Notes: generated by a model from the sequence alone, not told the origin. 64,000 nt of DNA from Cryobacterium sp. Y29 (GCF_002929825.1 NZ_PJJN01000035.1:1-64000); one strand, 5' to 3'; positions 9,036-17,850 are shown, counted from the stretch's first letter. Program-made: numbers and translations.

Positions 9036-9428
9036 CTATCTTGGCGATCCAGTCGACGGGCGTCGAGCGGCGGGGCGGCCTGCAGAAGCGACCGTCGATT
9101 GCGGGGTGGCCGTCGTGCTGGAGACTCTTGCTGTGATGCCGGGGTCGCCAGGACGAGGGGTGGCTGCCGCGCCTTGCGCAGCGAGGGCACGGACGCGCTT
9201 GTTCTTGGCGCTCATCAGGAGCAACAATTTGTTGCATTTCGGGTTCGAGCACTCGAAGCGCACGAGGTTCCCGACACGCGTCATGTCGCGGCGCTGGTGG
9301 CAGCGGTAGCAGTCCGGCCTGCCACTGACGATGAGCATCTCGGGGTCGATGAGCTCCTCAAACGTGGGGTGGATACGCTTGGGGCAGGTATCACGCACCT
9401 AGGCCCACTTGTTGACGCGGCCGTGCAT
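9036..9428 (-). pseudogene. Zinc-ribbon protein gene with in-frame TAG
   Basis: On the minus strand GGAGGAAGTC precedes an ATG at 9428 that encodes MHGRVNKWA. It is then stopped by TAG at 9401-9399 and continues in the same frame with VRDTCPKRIHPTFEELI. The body carries CYRCHQRRDMTRVG and FECSNPKCNK, a C-x2-C ... C-x4-C zinc ribbon. Translation could restart at the GTG at 9398 (120 residues), but the good ribosome-binding site belongs to the upstream ATG. The C-terminal 45 residues are low-complexity and may be foreign. Either a nonsense mutation or a sequencing error split the gene. The function is unknown. Confidence 0.5.
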
Positions 9429-9540
9429 GACTTCCTCCATCGGCAGCTCGCGTTCGGCACAGATCGGCGGAGGACCCTTGGAATTGAACGCGGCGACTCC
9501 TGTGGGGTCGTAAGTGTCGATAATGGAAAGAGTTAGCGCT

Positions 9541-9554
9541 GTGCCGTTCGGCAC
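9541..9554. repeat. Perfect inverted repeat upstream of zinc-ribbon gene
   Basis: GTGCCG-TT-CGGCAC lies about 110 bases upstream of the minus-strand zinc-ribbon start and 150 bases before the IS30 fragment. The two-base centre suits a protein-binding site. No promoter could be assigned with confidence. Confidence 0.3.
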
Positions 9555-9696
9555 GGCTACGGGTTGCGACGGGTGGCGGTATGGGCTCCGTGTAGGCGGT
9601 ACCTCGCAACAATGATTGGGGATCCTTCGTGTATTGGGTGGTTGAACCGGGCAGTTGCGACACCCGGGCGGGTCACCATCAGCACCCGCAGATCAC

Positions 9697-9918
9697 GATG
9701 CCACCAAGATTGCAATCTCCTTCTGTGATCCGAATTCGCCGCGGCATCGGGGCGCCACCGAGAACACCAACGGGCTGCTGCGCCAATATTTCCCCATAGG
9801 CAACGACTTATCCGTTCGTTCGCCCGAGCCGCTGCCCGACGTCGCGACCGATCTCAACCATCGATCCCGCAAAACCCTCGGCTGGCTTACATCTACTCAA
9901 GCCATGCAACGACTAGTG
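9697..9918 (+). pseudogene. IS30-family transposase C-terminal fragment
   Basis: The frame reads FCDPNSPRHRGATENTNGLL, followed by RQYFPIGNDLS, DLNHRSRKTLGW and TSTQAMQRLV. This is the conserved C-terminal end of IS30 transposases, including the catalytic Glu of the DDE triad (GATENTNG). The N-terminal two thirds are missing, so the element is inactive. The fragment ends just upstream of the helicase-nuclease gene and marks an insertion hot spot. Confidence 0.8.
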
Positions 9919-10059
9919 CCAGGGCCTGAAATACTCATTGTGGCGACGACCGGTCGAATTCGCCGAAGCCTTCATGGTCTCTTGCCCGCGAGCGGTTCGC
10001 CGGCGGACTACCTCACGCATCGTCGCTCCGGCGATGCCTGATCCTGTAGGTTTGCGAAC

Positions 10060-12564
10060 ATGTTGATACCAGACAGCTCGCCGGGTGGTGGCCTCGACTT
10101 CGGCAGGCTGTTGGCCAGTCGGACCGCGGCGGTACCGATTAGGCCGAGCGAACTCTACGAGGCGTTGCCGAATAAGGCCGCTGGGTATGGCTATCTTCGG
10201 CTTGTCCAAGGGCAGGTTCTTGAACAATGGCATGAACGCCGGGACACACGAGATCTAGTTATTAAGGTCAATACAGGTGGTGGCAAGACTATCGACGGGC
10301 TGATCATTTTGCAGAGCTTGCTCAATGAGAAGCAAGGACCAGCTTTGTACGTGGCACCCGATCCTTACCTCGTGGGGCAAGTGATTGCCGAAGCGGAGAA
10401 GCTCGGATTGGCGACCGTGACCGATCCGGATGACGCCCGTTACCTGCGCAGCGAGGCGATCTGCGTCGTAAATGCTCATAAACTCGTCAACGGGAGAACG
10501 GTCTTTTCTGCATCCCGCAGCCCTCGGACTCCAGCGCCAATCGGCTCCGTTGTAATTGATGACGCCCACGCGGCGATCGCCACGACACGGAGGAAATTGT
10601 CACTGTCGATCCCGGCAGAGAATCCCGCCTTTCAGGCTCTCCTAAACCTCTTCGCAAGTGATCTGGAGAGCTACAGTCCTAATGCCTTCTTGGACGTGAC
10701 CGAGAGGGTTTACGGCGCTCTCGCGCGGGTGCCGTTCTGGACGTGGCGTGAGAAGATCAACGCCGTGCGGCGGATCCTGCGCCAACACGCAAATTCCAGT
10801 GACATCGATTACGAGTGGCCGGCCGTGCAGGAATCGCTTCCGTTTTGCCGGGCCGTATTCTCAGGCATCGAACTCACTATCACGCCCCCTTGTCCGCCCA
10901 TCCAGCATGTTTCTAATTTCCTGGGCGCGCATCACCGTATCTATCTGACGGCGACGCTGGCAGACGACGGAGTGTTGGTGACCGACTTCGATGCCGACCC
11001 GGATAGCGTCGCCGACCCGATTACGCCCGAGACGGCTGGTGATATTGGTGAGCGCATGATACTTGCTCCTCAGGAAATTAACCCGACCATCGAAGCCACC
11101 GACGTTCGAAATGCCCTCAAAGAGCTGTCGCAGAGGCACAATGTTGTTGTGCTGTCGCCTAGTTGGCGTGCGGCCGCGCAGTGGGACGGGCTTGCCGATG
11201 ATGTTGTCGGTGCACGGGAAATTGGACCCGTCATGAAGAAGTTGGTCAGCGAGAAAAGCACCACGCTCGTCGTCCTGGTCAATAAGTACGATGGGATCGA
11301 CCTTCCGGGGGATGCATGCCGGATTCTCGTTTTGGATGGGCTTCCTGAGGCTTTCAACCCTGAGGAACGTCTTGAATCACAACTGACGTCACGGACGATT
11401 GGGACGGATGACCGTCAGATTCAGCGCATTGAGCAAGGCATGGGCCGTGGCGTGCGAAGTAACGAGGACCACTGCCTCGTGGTTCTACTCGGTCCGCGCC
11501 TCAGCCAGCTAATTGCGCACCCGGACACGGTGGCTCGGTTCAGCCCGGCTACCCAGGCCCAGCTTAACCTTTCAAATGACATTGCGCGGAATCTGGCCGA
11601 CATGCCTTTGGCACGTATTTTGCAGGTTGCCAACCAGGCGCTCACCCGCGACCCGAGCTGGATACAGTTGGCGAAGAATGCGTTGAGTGGTCTAACGCCG
11701 AAACCCGGTTACGTCGGCCCGGAGGCGATTGCGCGGCGCGGTGCATTTGACGCCGCGTTGGCCGGGAATATGCCAGCAGCGGAGAGCATTATTCGGGCGG
11801 CGGCCGAAGCGATGGATGATCCACGAACCACCGGCTGGCTGCTCGAGCAGCTGGCGATGTATGTGGATCACCGTAACCCCCACGAGGCGCAGCAGATTTT
11901 GGGCCGAGCCCGCGCGCTGAATGCAGATGTGCTGCGGCCGATCGTGACAGCTCCCTATGTTCCGCTACCGTCGTCCGATATGCAAGGCCAACGAGCATCG
12001 GGAGTGCTGTCAGGGAACTTCCAGTCGCCGACGAATCTCGTGCTCGGGTTTGAGACTGTGCTGGGCGATCTCGCTTTCGGCGAGCGGACCGAGGAGTTCG
12101 AGGCATCCTTCCTGGAGCTGGGACTGCTCCTCGGGCTCAATGCCTCTCGTCCGGAGAAGGACCTCGGCGACGGTCCCGATAATCTGTGGGCACTGGACGG
12201 AACAAGATATTGGGTGGTGGAGGCAAAGACAGGAGTGACTACAAACTTCATCGCCAAAAAGGATGTCAATCAGCTGGCGGGTTCAATCAATTGGTTCGGC
12301 GAGCACTACGTCAATGGTGAAACTCCCGTTCCGGTAACCGTGCATCCTGCGCGTGCGTTGGGCCCCGGCTCCACAGCCGTACCGGGAATGCGCGTTCTCA
12401 CACCACGCAAGCTGGGCGAGCTGATTTCCAATGTCCGAGCCTTTGCGGCTGCACTAGCCACCGACGGTTGGCAATCTGCAAGCGTGGTCACAGCGCTTCT
12501 TCGTGCTCATCAATTGTCGGTTCAGGATCTCGACAGCTATTTGGCAAGCTACGCGGCTAACTAA
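10060..12564 (+). CDS. SF2 helicase with C-terminal PD-(D/E)xK-like nuclease motif
   Basis: This is an 834-residue protein. The N-terminal half is an SF2 helicase: motif I NTGGGKT (71-77), motif II IDDAH (166-170, a DEAH variant), motif III YLTATL (295-300), a DinG/XPD-like segment GIDLPGDACRILVLDGLP (412-429) and motif VI QGMGRGVRS (459-467). Residues 500-640 are helical. The C-terminal region has E685, D704/D707 in GDGPDNLW and WVVEAKTG (718-725), matching the D...E-x-K core of PD-(D/E)xK nucleases, with a following K735-x5-L helix. There is no signal peptide. The gene stands alone between an IS30 fragment and a hairpin in a mobile region, the usual setting of phage-defence genes. The defence role is inferred. 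A recombination or repair function is the alternative. Confidence 0.75.
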   Translation: MLIPDSSPGGGLDFGRLLASRTAAVPIRPSELYEALPNKAAGYGYLRLVQGQVLEQWHERRDTRDLVIKVNTGGGKTIDGLIILQSLLNEKQGPALYVAPDPYLVGQVIAEAEKLGLATVTDPDDARYLRSEAICVVNAHKLVNGRTVFSASRSPRTPAPIGSVVIDDAHAAIATTRRKLSLSIPAENPAFQALLNLFASDLESYSPNAFLDVTERVYGALARVPFWTWREKINAVRRILRQHANSSDIDYEWPAVQESLPFCRAVFSGIELTITPPCPPIQHVSNFLGAHHRIYLTATLADDGVLVTDFDADPDSVADPITPETAGDIGERMILAPQEINPTIEATDVRNALKELSQRHNVVVLSPSWRAAAQWDGLADDVVGAREIGPVMKKLVSEKSTTLVVLVNKYDGIDLPGDACRILVLDGLPEAFNPEERLESQLTSRTIGTDDRQIQRIEQGMGRGVRSNEDHCLVVLLGPRLSQLIAHPDTVARFSPATQAQLNLSNDIARNLADMPLARILQVANQALTRDPSWIQLAKNALSGLTPKPGYVGPEAIARRGAFDAALAGNMPAAESIIRAAAEAMDDPRTTGWLLEQLAMYVDHRNPHEAQQILGRARALNADVLRPIVTAPYVPLPSSDMQGQRASGVLSGNFQSPTNLVLGFETVLGDLAFGERTEEFEASFLELGLLLGLNASRPEKDLGDGPDNLWALDGTRYWVVEAKTGVTTNFIAKKDVNQLAGSINWFGEHYVNGETPVPVTVHPARALGPGSTAVPGMRVLTPRKLGELISNVRAFAAALATDGWQSASVVTALLRAHQLSVQDLDSYLASYAAN

Positions 12565-12590
12565 ATGTCAATCGACCGCGCGCTTCATAC

Positions 12591-12620
12591 GCGCCGCGGG
12601 AGCCACAGAGTCCCGGGCGC
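12591..12620 (+). terminator. Candidate terminator after helicase-nuclease gene
   Basis: GCGCC-G-CGGGA pairs with TCCCG-GGCGC around a nine-base loop (12602-12610), giving ten G/C-rich pairs with one bulge, 27 bases after the stop. No U-tract follows, which is common in high-GC actinobacteria. It would close the single-gene transcription unit. Confidence 0.45.
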
Positions 12621-12684
12621 AGAATAGTTAGAAACCAGATCTGGATCGGCCGTTCTCGGTTAGCGCGGTAGAGAGGCGCGCATC

Positions 12685-12810
12685 TTGACGACTCCTATTG
12701 CGGAAGTCGCAAGACGGCAGATAGTTGGTGAGCTGATTCGGTCCTCCCGTGACGAATTGCGTGATCAAAGATCGGGCGGCGCCGCAGTCATGGCCAGTTG
12801 GCGGTCTTGA
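12685..12810 (+). CDS. Possible small ORF (41 aa)
   Basis: A TTG-started frame reads MTTPIAEVARRQIVGELIRS and continues for 21 more residues to TGA. Codon choice is gene-like and the first half could form a helix, but the ribosome-binding site is weak. It may be a fragment of a larger lost gene. The region between 12621 and 12929 otherwise holds nothing recognisable. Confidence 0.2.
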   Translation: MTTPIAEVARRQIVGELIRSSRDELRDQRSGGAAVMASWRS

Positions 12811-12929
12811 TTGTTGCCGTCCTCGAATCGCACCATCGACGCTCTACCCGAGAGGTTAGCGTGGAACCCGTCGAAATTCATCTCTGACTGGGTGCTAGCG
12901 CTGGTGGTGCTAGAGGTGGAAGGAGGATC

Positions 12930-13143
12930 GTGTCGACGTCAACCACGCCCACCGACATTGAGTCGACCGCTCCCGCTGTAACAACGCTCAGGACCGAGGG
13001 GATGGCTCGGTGGCTATGAAACGGCGCTAGAGATTGAACCGCGGGGCAAGAATCCATTGGAGTTTAGATTGGTGGAGTGGCTTGAACCCGAGGCTGCGAA
13101 AGCCGGGGAAACCGCAGGCCGTACTGCTACCCAAATAGGGTAG
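12930..13143 (+). pseudogene. Frameshifted small gene
   Basis: A strong Shine-Dalgarno (GGAAGGAGG) precedes GTG at 12930 and the opening MSTSTTPTDIESTAPAV. This frame stops at 13019. Another frame then continues with clear coding character: GGYETALEIEPRGKNPLEF, RLVEWLEPEAAKAGE and TAGRTATQIG, ending at 13143. Joined, they would make a protein of about 70 residues ending 9 bases before the next gene. The family is unknown. It probably formed an operon with the two following genes before the frameshift. Confidence 0.35.
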
Positions 13144-13152
13144 CTTGGCCAC

Positions 13153-13566
13153 ATGCTGCTTAGTACTTCTTGTGACGTGAGTCCGTTGGCGATCCGAGCG
13201 GCCCTTGATGAGTTGGGCCGATGCATCTCGGCGTATGAGTCAAATAGCGATCCTTGGGCGCCTTCATTGGGGATCTTGGTGTCTGTGCTCATCGCGGTTC
13301 TTGCTTTGAGTGGCGTGGGGATCAACGTATACCAGCAGCACAAAAGTGACCGAAGTGATCAGCTCTGGAACCGCATGGTTTGGGCCATCGACAATGCTTT
13401 TGATACCGATGACGACAAAAAAATGGCCGGCCTACTCGCAATGGAGCGTCTTTTGGACGAGGATGAGATGAAGAAATCGGGGTTCAGAGTGAGTGCGTTC
13501 GACGAGAAGCTGCTCGACGACATCTCATCCGCTGCGCTCCCCACTGAGCAGGGAGCGGCAAAGTGA
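13153..13566 (+). CDS. Single-pass membrane protein of unknown function
   Basis: A 137-residue protein. A hydrophobic segment at about residues 38-60 (APSLGILVSVLIAVLALSGV) is followed by a charged soluble tail. That tail has a helical acidic part (WAIDNAFDTDDDKKMAGLLA, MERLLDEDEMKKSGF). The N-terminus holds two cysteines (SCDVSPLAIRAALDELGRC) and would lie outside or act as a short cap. Its stop overlaps the GTG start of the next gene (GTGA), indicating translational coupling. No family is recognised. Together with the next gene it looks like a two-component cargo module. Confidence 0.55.
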   Translation: MLLSTSCDVSPLAIRAALDELGRCISAYESNSDPWAPSLGILVSVLIAVLALSGVGINVYQQHKSDRSDQLWNRMVWAIDNAFDTDDDKKMAGLLAMERLLDEDEMKKSGFRVSAFDEKLLDDISSAALPTEQGAAK

Positions 13567-14015
13567 AGCGTTCTGAAATAGCCGCAGCACGAGTCCAAGT
13601 TGCGATCGGGAAGCGTCGGGGGAAGCCTGTCGACGACTGGATTGCTGAACTCGCCGGTACGCCTATGGAAGCGGCCACCGAACCGGTGGGTACCCCTTCA
13701 GAAACTCCGTCAGATGCGTTGACCACTCTGGAATTCATTGGCAGATCGGCCCGCGATCCCGTGGAGGGTACTGATCCCGACGATGAGTTGAAAAAAGCGA
13801 CAAACTTCGCAGGAAGTGCCCGAGAGGTCCTAGGATCCTGGGCGATTCAAACCCCTAATGGACTCAGAGTAATTCACGTGACTAGCGGCATCACGAAGTT
13901 TGGAACACAGCCGGTCGAAGTTGTGCTGAAAACAGTCTCTGGCGCCTCGGTTGGCGGAACTTGGAAGGTTGCACGGCAACGATCCGCGCTGCCAAAGCAG
14001 CACTACACCTGGTGA
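13563..14015 (+). CDS. Hypothetical protein coupled to the upstream membrane protein
   Basis: A 150-residue protein with a GTG start inside the previous stop. The basic N-terminus (MKRSEIAAARVQVAIGKRRG) is followed by WIAELAGTP, a Pro/Thr-rich linker (about 35-55) and a beta-rich C-terminal half (LGSWAIQTPNGLRVIHVTS, GTWKVARQR). There is no signal peptide and no catalytic motif. The pair could be a sensor/effector or toxin/antitoxin-like unit. The sequence gives no decisive sign, so the function is left open. Confidence 0.5.
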   Translation: MKRSEIAAARVQVAIGKRRGKPVDDWIAELAGTPMEAATEPVGTPSETPSDALTTLEFIGRSARDPVEGTDPDDELKKATNFAGSAREVLGSWAIQTPNGLRVIHVTSGITKFGTQPVEVVLKTVSGASVGGTWKVARQRSALPKQHYTW

Positions 14016-14069
14016 CGGCACCCGCGTGAAGTGGAGCAGGCGGTCTTGAGTGTCAACGACGAGCTTGTG

Positions 14070-14345
14070 GCCTTGACCCCGTTGTGTGGACACCTCACAA
14101 GAGAGACTGTTCACTATGGCAAGTTCACATCGGGACTTTCACCCCTGAGTGCTGAAACGGGGCCGTGAAGCTCGTGATCAACACCCGTCGGGCTGTCGCT
14201 GTCGTCGCCCGCGGGCTCAGTATCAAGGAGCAATCCTGGGGCCGGTGGGTCAAAGCCTTCACGGGTCGGCAGGAGCATAGTGAGGGGGCCTGTCCGACGC
14301 GGAACGCGCGGATCTGGTCCGCCTCCTTGTCCATTATCGAGCGAT
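14070..14345 (+). mobile_element. IS3-type element remnant: left end and orfA debris
   Basis: An end-like sequence TTGACCCCGTTGTGTGGACA (14073-14092) resembles one at 29826-29843. It is followed by ATG at 14116 (MASSHRDFTP), a frameshift, a TGA codon, then KLVINTRRAVAVVARGLSI and WGRWVKAF. This is the helix-turn-helix N-terminus of an IS3 OrfA. Further debris reads DAERADLVRLL in another frame. The element is dead, with at least two frame breaks. Confidence 0.6.
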
Positions 14346-14355
14346 TCCTGCGGAA

Positions 14356-16250
14356 TTATATGCGCGTCGCGTTCAGATGGAATTTGGCAGCTGTACTCAC
14401 CGCGGGATCAGAATCAGCCTGGAGCAGAGTTAGCAACTCTGCTGGTGCGGCCAAGTTCTCGGCGACGGCCAGCCGAACGAATTCCCGTACCTCAGCTTCC
14501 TTGTCTCCCGACAACTCCTGAAGGGCATTAATCGGTGTCGAGGTGTGACAGGCGACGCTCAGCCGTATTGACGTTGTCGTGTCCCTTGCCAGCCTCCGGA
14601 GGACGTCAGCCGTCGTCCAAACGTGGTCCGCGACATCACTTCGGAATTCGGGGTTCGCGTGGTTGGCGAGGACGTCGAGCAGGTCCTCTGCAGGGTCGCT
14701 GTCGTATGAAATCCGGACCAATACAGCATTGCGAACCTCTGGATTCGCGTCGCTGGCGAGGATGGCGAGTACGACCGCAGGGGTTGATTTGGTCTGCGCG
14801 ACGATGAGGCGCACGTCACGCCGCGTCGCGCGCGAGACGAGTCAGGATGTCGATGGATGTTGCGTCATTTGCGGCAGCAAGCTGCCGGAAGTACGGGTCT
14901 GGGTCCATCGCCCACGCGTCCAAGATGTGATCCGGGGGAGCTATCCAGTCCATATCAAAAGCGTTTTCCTCCCACATAAGCGACTCGACCGTCTCAAACA
15001 AAGCAGCCGGTGTTGATGGATTGTTCATAATGGCGCAATGAGCGGATGTATCTCCGGCAAGATCCTGCAGAATTTCGGTCGTCGCGGACGGATTTCCTGC
15101 TGTCGCGGCCCGCACGCTGTTGTCTTCGTCTCGTTCGAGTTTTCGAAGAATCTCAACTGGAGTGGACGTATTAGCCGCGTCGGATTCACGCATCCGGAAG
15201 TCCCCATCTTGGGACAGCTGGTTGAGATCGCTCGCGGGGACCGCAGCGTTCCGGGCGACAAAAGTGCGGACTGGGCAAATAAACATCCCGGGGACGAGGT
15301 AGGCACCGCCCGCGGTGACCGTGGCAGGTGACTCACAAGAAACTTCATCCAGCAGGAGTTCGCGAAGAGTTTCCACCGGCATTCGAGGGCTCAGACCCGC
15401 GCAAACAGGAATGTGAGGGTCGTGATCCCGAGCAAGCTCGCGAAGTGTGTCGACCGGCGTCGACACGTTTTCGCACAGCCGCGCGCGAGTCAGCTGTCGC
15501 TCATCGTGGGCAAATCCTCGGAGCATGTCCAAGGGAGAGGAGGGATTACCAACAACGCGTAGGGCGACAGCATCGTCCCTGTCTTTGCACGGGATGTGGA
15601 GGGTGAGCGCAGTTGCTGAAGGATTGCCCGCAACGGCGGCGCGTACAAGCGGTCCGGGATCCCTAGCTAGATTGCGGAGCGCGTCGTCAGGCGTGGCTGA
15701 GTGCTCGGCCACTTGGACGCGGACATTTTGGCTTTTGTCGCGGGATAGCTCGCGAAGTACTTCGACGGGAGCGGAGGGGTTTTCTGATAAGTGGCGACGA
15801 ACGTCCCATGCATCGTCGTATGCAAGTTGCCGGAGGCCGTCAGTTGGCGAAGAGGCGTTTTTCGCAACGCACGCTCGGGCGTCGAGCGCTACATCCTGCG
15901 ACATCTTGCGCAGGAGCTCCCCCGGGGTGGCAGGGTTCAACGCCACCCATTGCCGAACCCGCTCGACTTCTTCCCGCGCCATTTTCGAGAGGAAAACGCC
16001 CGGCGTTGAAGGGTATGTAGGCGACAGAGCACCTAACGTCCGCACTGGGGTCACTTCCCAGTTGTATAAGCGTGCGTCCTGGGGCAGATCGGTTGCCCGC
16101 AACGATGTCGCGGATGTGTGAATCGGCATCAGCTGCCAGTCGCGCGAGTTGCTCGCCTAACGTTGCTTCGCTGGAGGCGCGAGATTCACGAGAGCGGAAA
16201 CTCTCTCCCGGGATGACCGCGTCGGCATATCCGGACGATTTCGTGGACAG
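14356..16250 (-). pseudogene. Leucine-rich-variant (LRV) repeat protein, two frameshifts
   Basis: On the minus strand about 22 repeats of the form L-x-x-L-A-R-D-x4-V-R-x-x-V-A-x-N-P-S-T-P run through three frames. AAAGGAGCT precedes a CTG at 16250 that opens STKSSGYADAVIPGESF and continues to DVRCSVAYIP. An extra base in CCCTTC near 16008 shifts the frame to STPGVFLSKMARE. That frame runs to LTRLARDAA with TGA at 14818-14816, and a third frame resumes directly with VRLIVAQTKSTPAVVL to 14356. Repeat register continues across both breaks, so this was one gene of about 630 codons. LRV proteins are alpha-solenoids used for protein or nucleic-acid contacts. Two shorter ORFs (437 and 152 residues) remain and might still be made. 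Confidence 0.75.
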
Positions 16251-16574
16251 TTGAGCTCCTTTGCTTGATTCTCTTTTCCGGAGGATTACGACGAAAAATT
16301 GAGACGACCTCGCCCTAATCGCCGGCTGTATTCTGTCGTAGGAAAGGTGGCGGCTGGAAGGCCCTCTTCGGGTGGACGGCGCTCATGAGCAAGGCGGTCC
16401 AATTCTCACACCACAACAGGGAAGCAACCCGTGGGGCGCGTAGTGAGCGTCAGTAGCCCCGGCGGGTGGGTGCCGACTGTCTATAAGGGCAAAGAATATT
16501 CACATTTTGATTTATCGGCAAGGCTCTCGAGCCCTTGCGCGTCTCCCACGTCGCGATCGGCACCGCCCGTGAGC

Positions 16575-16660
16575 GCGCTGGTTCAACACCGAACGCATGC
16601 ACGGCTCGCTCGACGACTTGAGGTCGAGCAGGTCGACTACGCTCTAACCAACCCCCCTCG
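16575..16660 (+). mobile_element. IS3-family orfB C-terminal remnant
   Basis: WFNTERMHGSLDDL in one frame is followed, after a frameshift, by VEQVDYALTNPP. This is the conserved end of actinobacterial IS3 transposases. It has the same orientation as the orfA debris at 14070, on the other side of the LRV gene. The rest of 16251-16734 holds no recognisable gene. Confidence 0.65.
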
Positions 16661-16734
16661 ACCGAGCGGGCTGACACCAGCAACACGCTCTCCCGGCACG
16701 CCGCGGGAGTCAACCGGACGGGAAGACAAGGCTG

Positions 16735-17058
16735 ATGGGAATCGCGGACATTCTACGAGCGCTGGCCAACGGTGCTTATGATGGCGAACGTACGGGTAGC
16801 GAAATCCACGGCGTTTCATCCGGCTACTACATCGAAAACGGCACTCCTGTGAAGTACCGGCAGGGGAAAAGCACCCGGTTCTTCGATGGCAAGGAAAATA
16901 TCAGAACGCCAGGGAAGCGAACTGAGGACCGCTTCAAGACCGACGAAGAGAAGACCATCTTCTTCCAGAAGTACGGATACCTCAGGGAGATGTTCGGCAA
17001 GCACCCCGAGGTCATTGACTACAGTCGCGCATACTACGAAGCCAAGAAGAACGAGTAG
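16735..17058 (+). CDS. Hypothetical protein
   Basis: A 107-residue, soluble, basic and aromatic-rich protein: GVSSGYYIENGTPVKYRQGK, then STRFFDGKENIRTPGKR, and a helical end MFGKHPEVIDYSRAYYEAKK. The start ATG at 16735 has only a weak upstream GGAAGAC. There is no known family. Its lower GC and lysine richness compared with neighbours suggest transferred cargo. The N-terminus (MGIADILRALANGAY) may form an amphipathic helix. Confidence 0.45.
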   Translation: MGIADILRALANGAYDGERTGSEIHGVSSGYYIENGTPVKYRQGKSTRFFDGKENIRTPGKRTEDRFKTDEEKTIFFQKYGYLREMFGKHPEVIDYSRAYYEAKKNE

Positions 17059-17208
17059 GGTTCTCGTCAGCAGTCCATACCCTGTCTCGCACGATGCGGT
17101 CCGAATCCGCGAAGAACCAATTTGCGGCCTTCTTCTTGACCATCTTCCTGACGATCGTGGCGGCACCAGGAAGGTAGCTGTTCACGACGTCGCTATCAAT
17201 CGCGCGTA

Positions 17209-17390
17209 GTTACGGACCTCGACAGCGGGCTCGAACCGCTCCTTGACGCCGCGACGGGTCCGAACGGTGTGATGGTGGACGACAGGCAAGTTCAGTCCAT
17301 TCGAGCATCCTGGATGATTCCTGGAACCCTTGGCGAGGGATTCACTCTGGACTTCAGGGCCTCGCGGAGAATGCGAACGCGGTCACGGGC
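17209..17390 (+). pseudogene. Remnant resembling RusA-type Holliday junction resolvase
   Basis: The frame reads DLDSGLEPLLDAATGPNGVM, followed by VDDRQVQSIRASW. This matches the RusA pattern of D-x-D-N-x-x-K-P-x-x-D-A-L ... DD-x-Q-V, with N and K replaced by S/G and E. The start is missing and the expected C-terminal strand degenerates. RusA-like genes are typical of phages and mobile elements. It is probably inactive. The rest of 17059-17745 holds no gene that I can support. Confidence 0.35.
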
Positions 17391-17745
17391 TGAACGGAGC
17401 TAACGCTCCAGCACGTTCGCGGATCCGCCAGCAGGATCGTGCACCAAGAACGCTTCAGTGCCTAGCTCAGTCGGGATCTTGTGCAAATCGTCAACTGGCC
17501 CGCTCCGTGAGCCGCCCTAGTTGTCTCATGAGGTTTTACGAACAAGGTAACGGGGGAACCGCTCAGTTGCGCGACGCCGGGCGAGTCACGATCACCGCTG
17601 TCGACCTGGTGATCCTCGACGACTTCGCGTACGATCTGGTGGTTGAACAGGCGTACCTATTGCTGTGGTCGCCCGGGGTCTGCGACATGGAGGAAGGAGC
17701 TGTCTTTCAAGACTTGATGCGCGCACGCTTATTCAACGTTTATTA

Positions 17746-17850
17746 CCTCGAGACACTCCGAGATAGGCCGAGGTGTTGAGATAATGTTGTTGACATCTCT
17801 CGCAAGAACGTCCTGATCAGAGCGAGATAAGTCGAGATCAACCGAGGTAA
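17746..17850. repeat. Cluster of CGAGRT repeats
   Basis: Seven copies of a CGAGAT/CGAGGT-like word (CTCGAGAC, CCGAGATA, CCGAGGTG, TTGAGATA, GCGAGATA, TCGAGATC, CCGAGGTA) occur in about 100 bases, all in the same orientation. They end some 45 bases before a tRNA 3'-end fragment. Such clustered direct repeats beside an attachment-site-like sequence fit integrase arm or excisionase binding sites, or replication iterons. Confidence 0.4.

Noticed and set aside
14165..14521. 118-codon frame as a transposase gene
   Set aside because: Only the first 40 codons resemble OrfA. The rest runs antisense to the LRV gene and lacks motifs.
17330..17779. 149-codon frame containing VDLVILDDFAYDL, vaguely like an IstB Walker B region
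   Set aside because: No Walker A or other IstB parts are present and the flanks are not gene-like.
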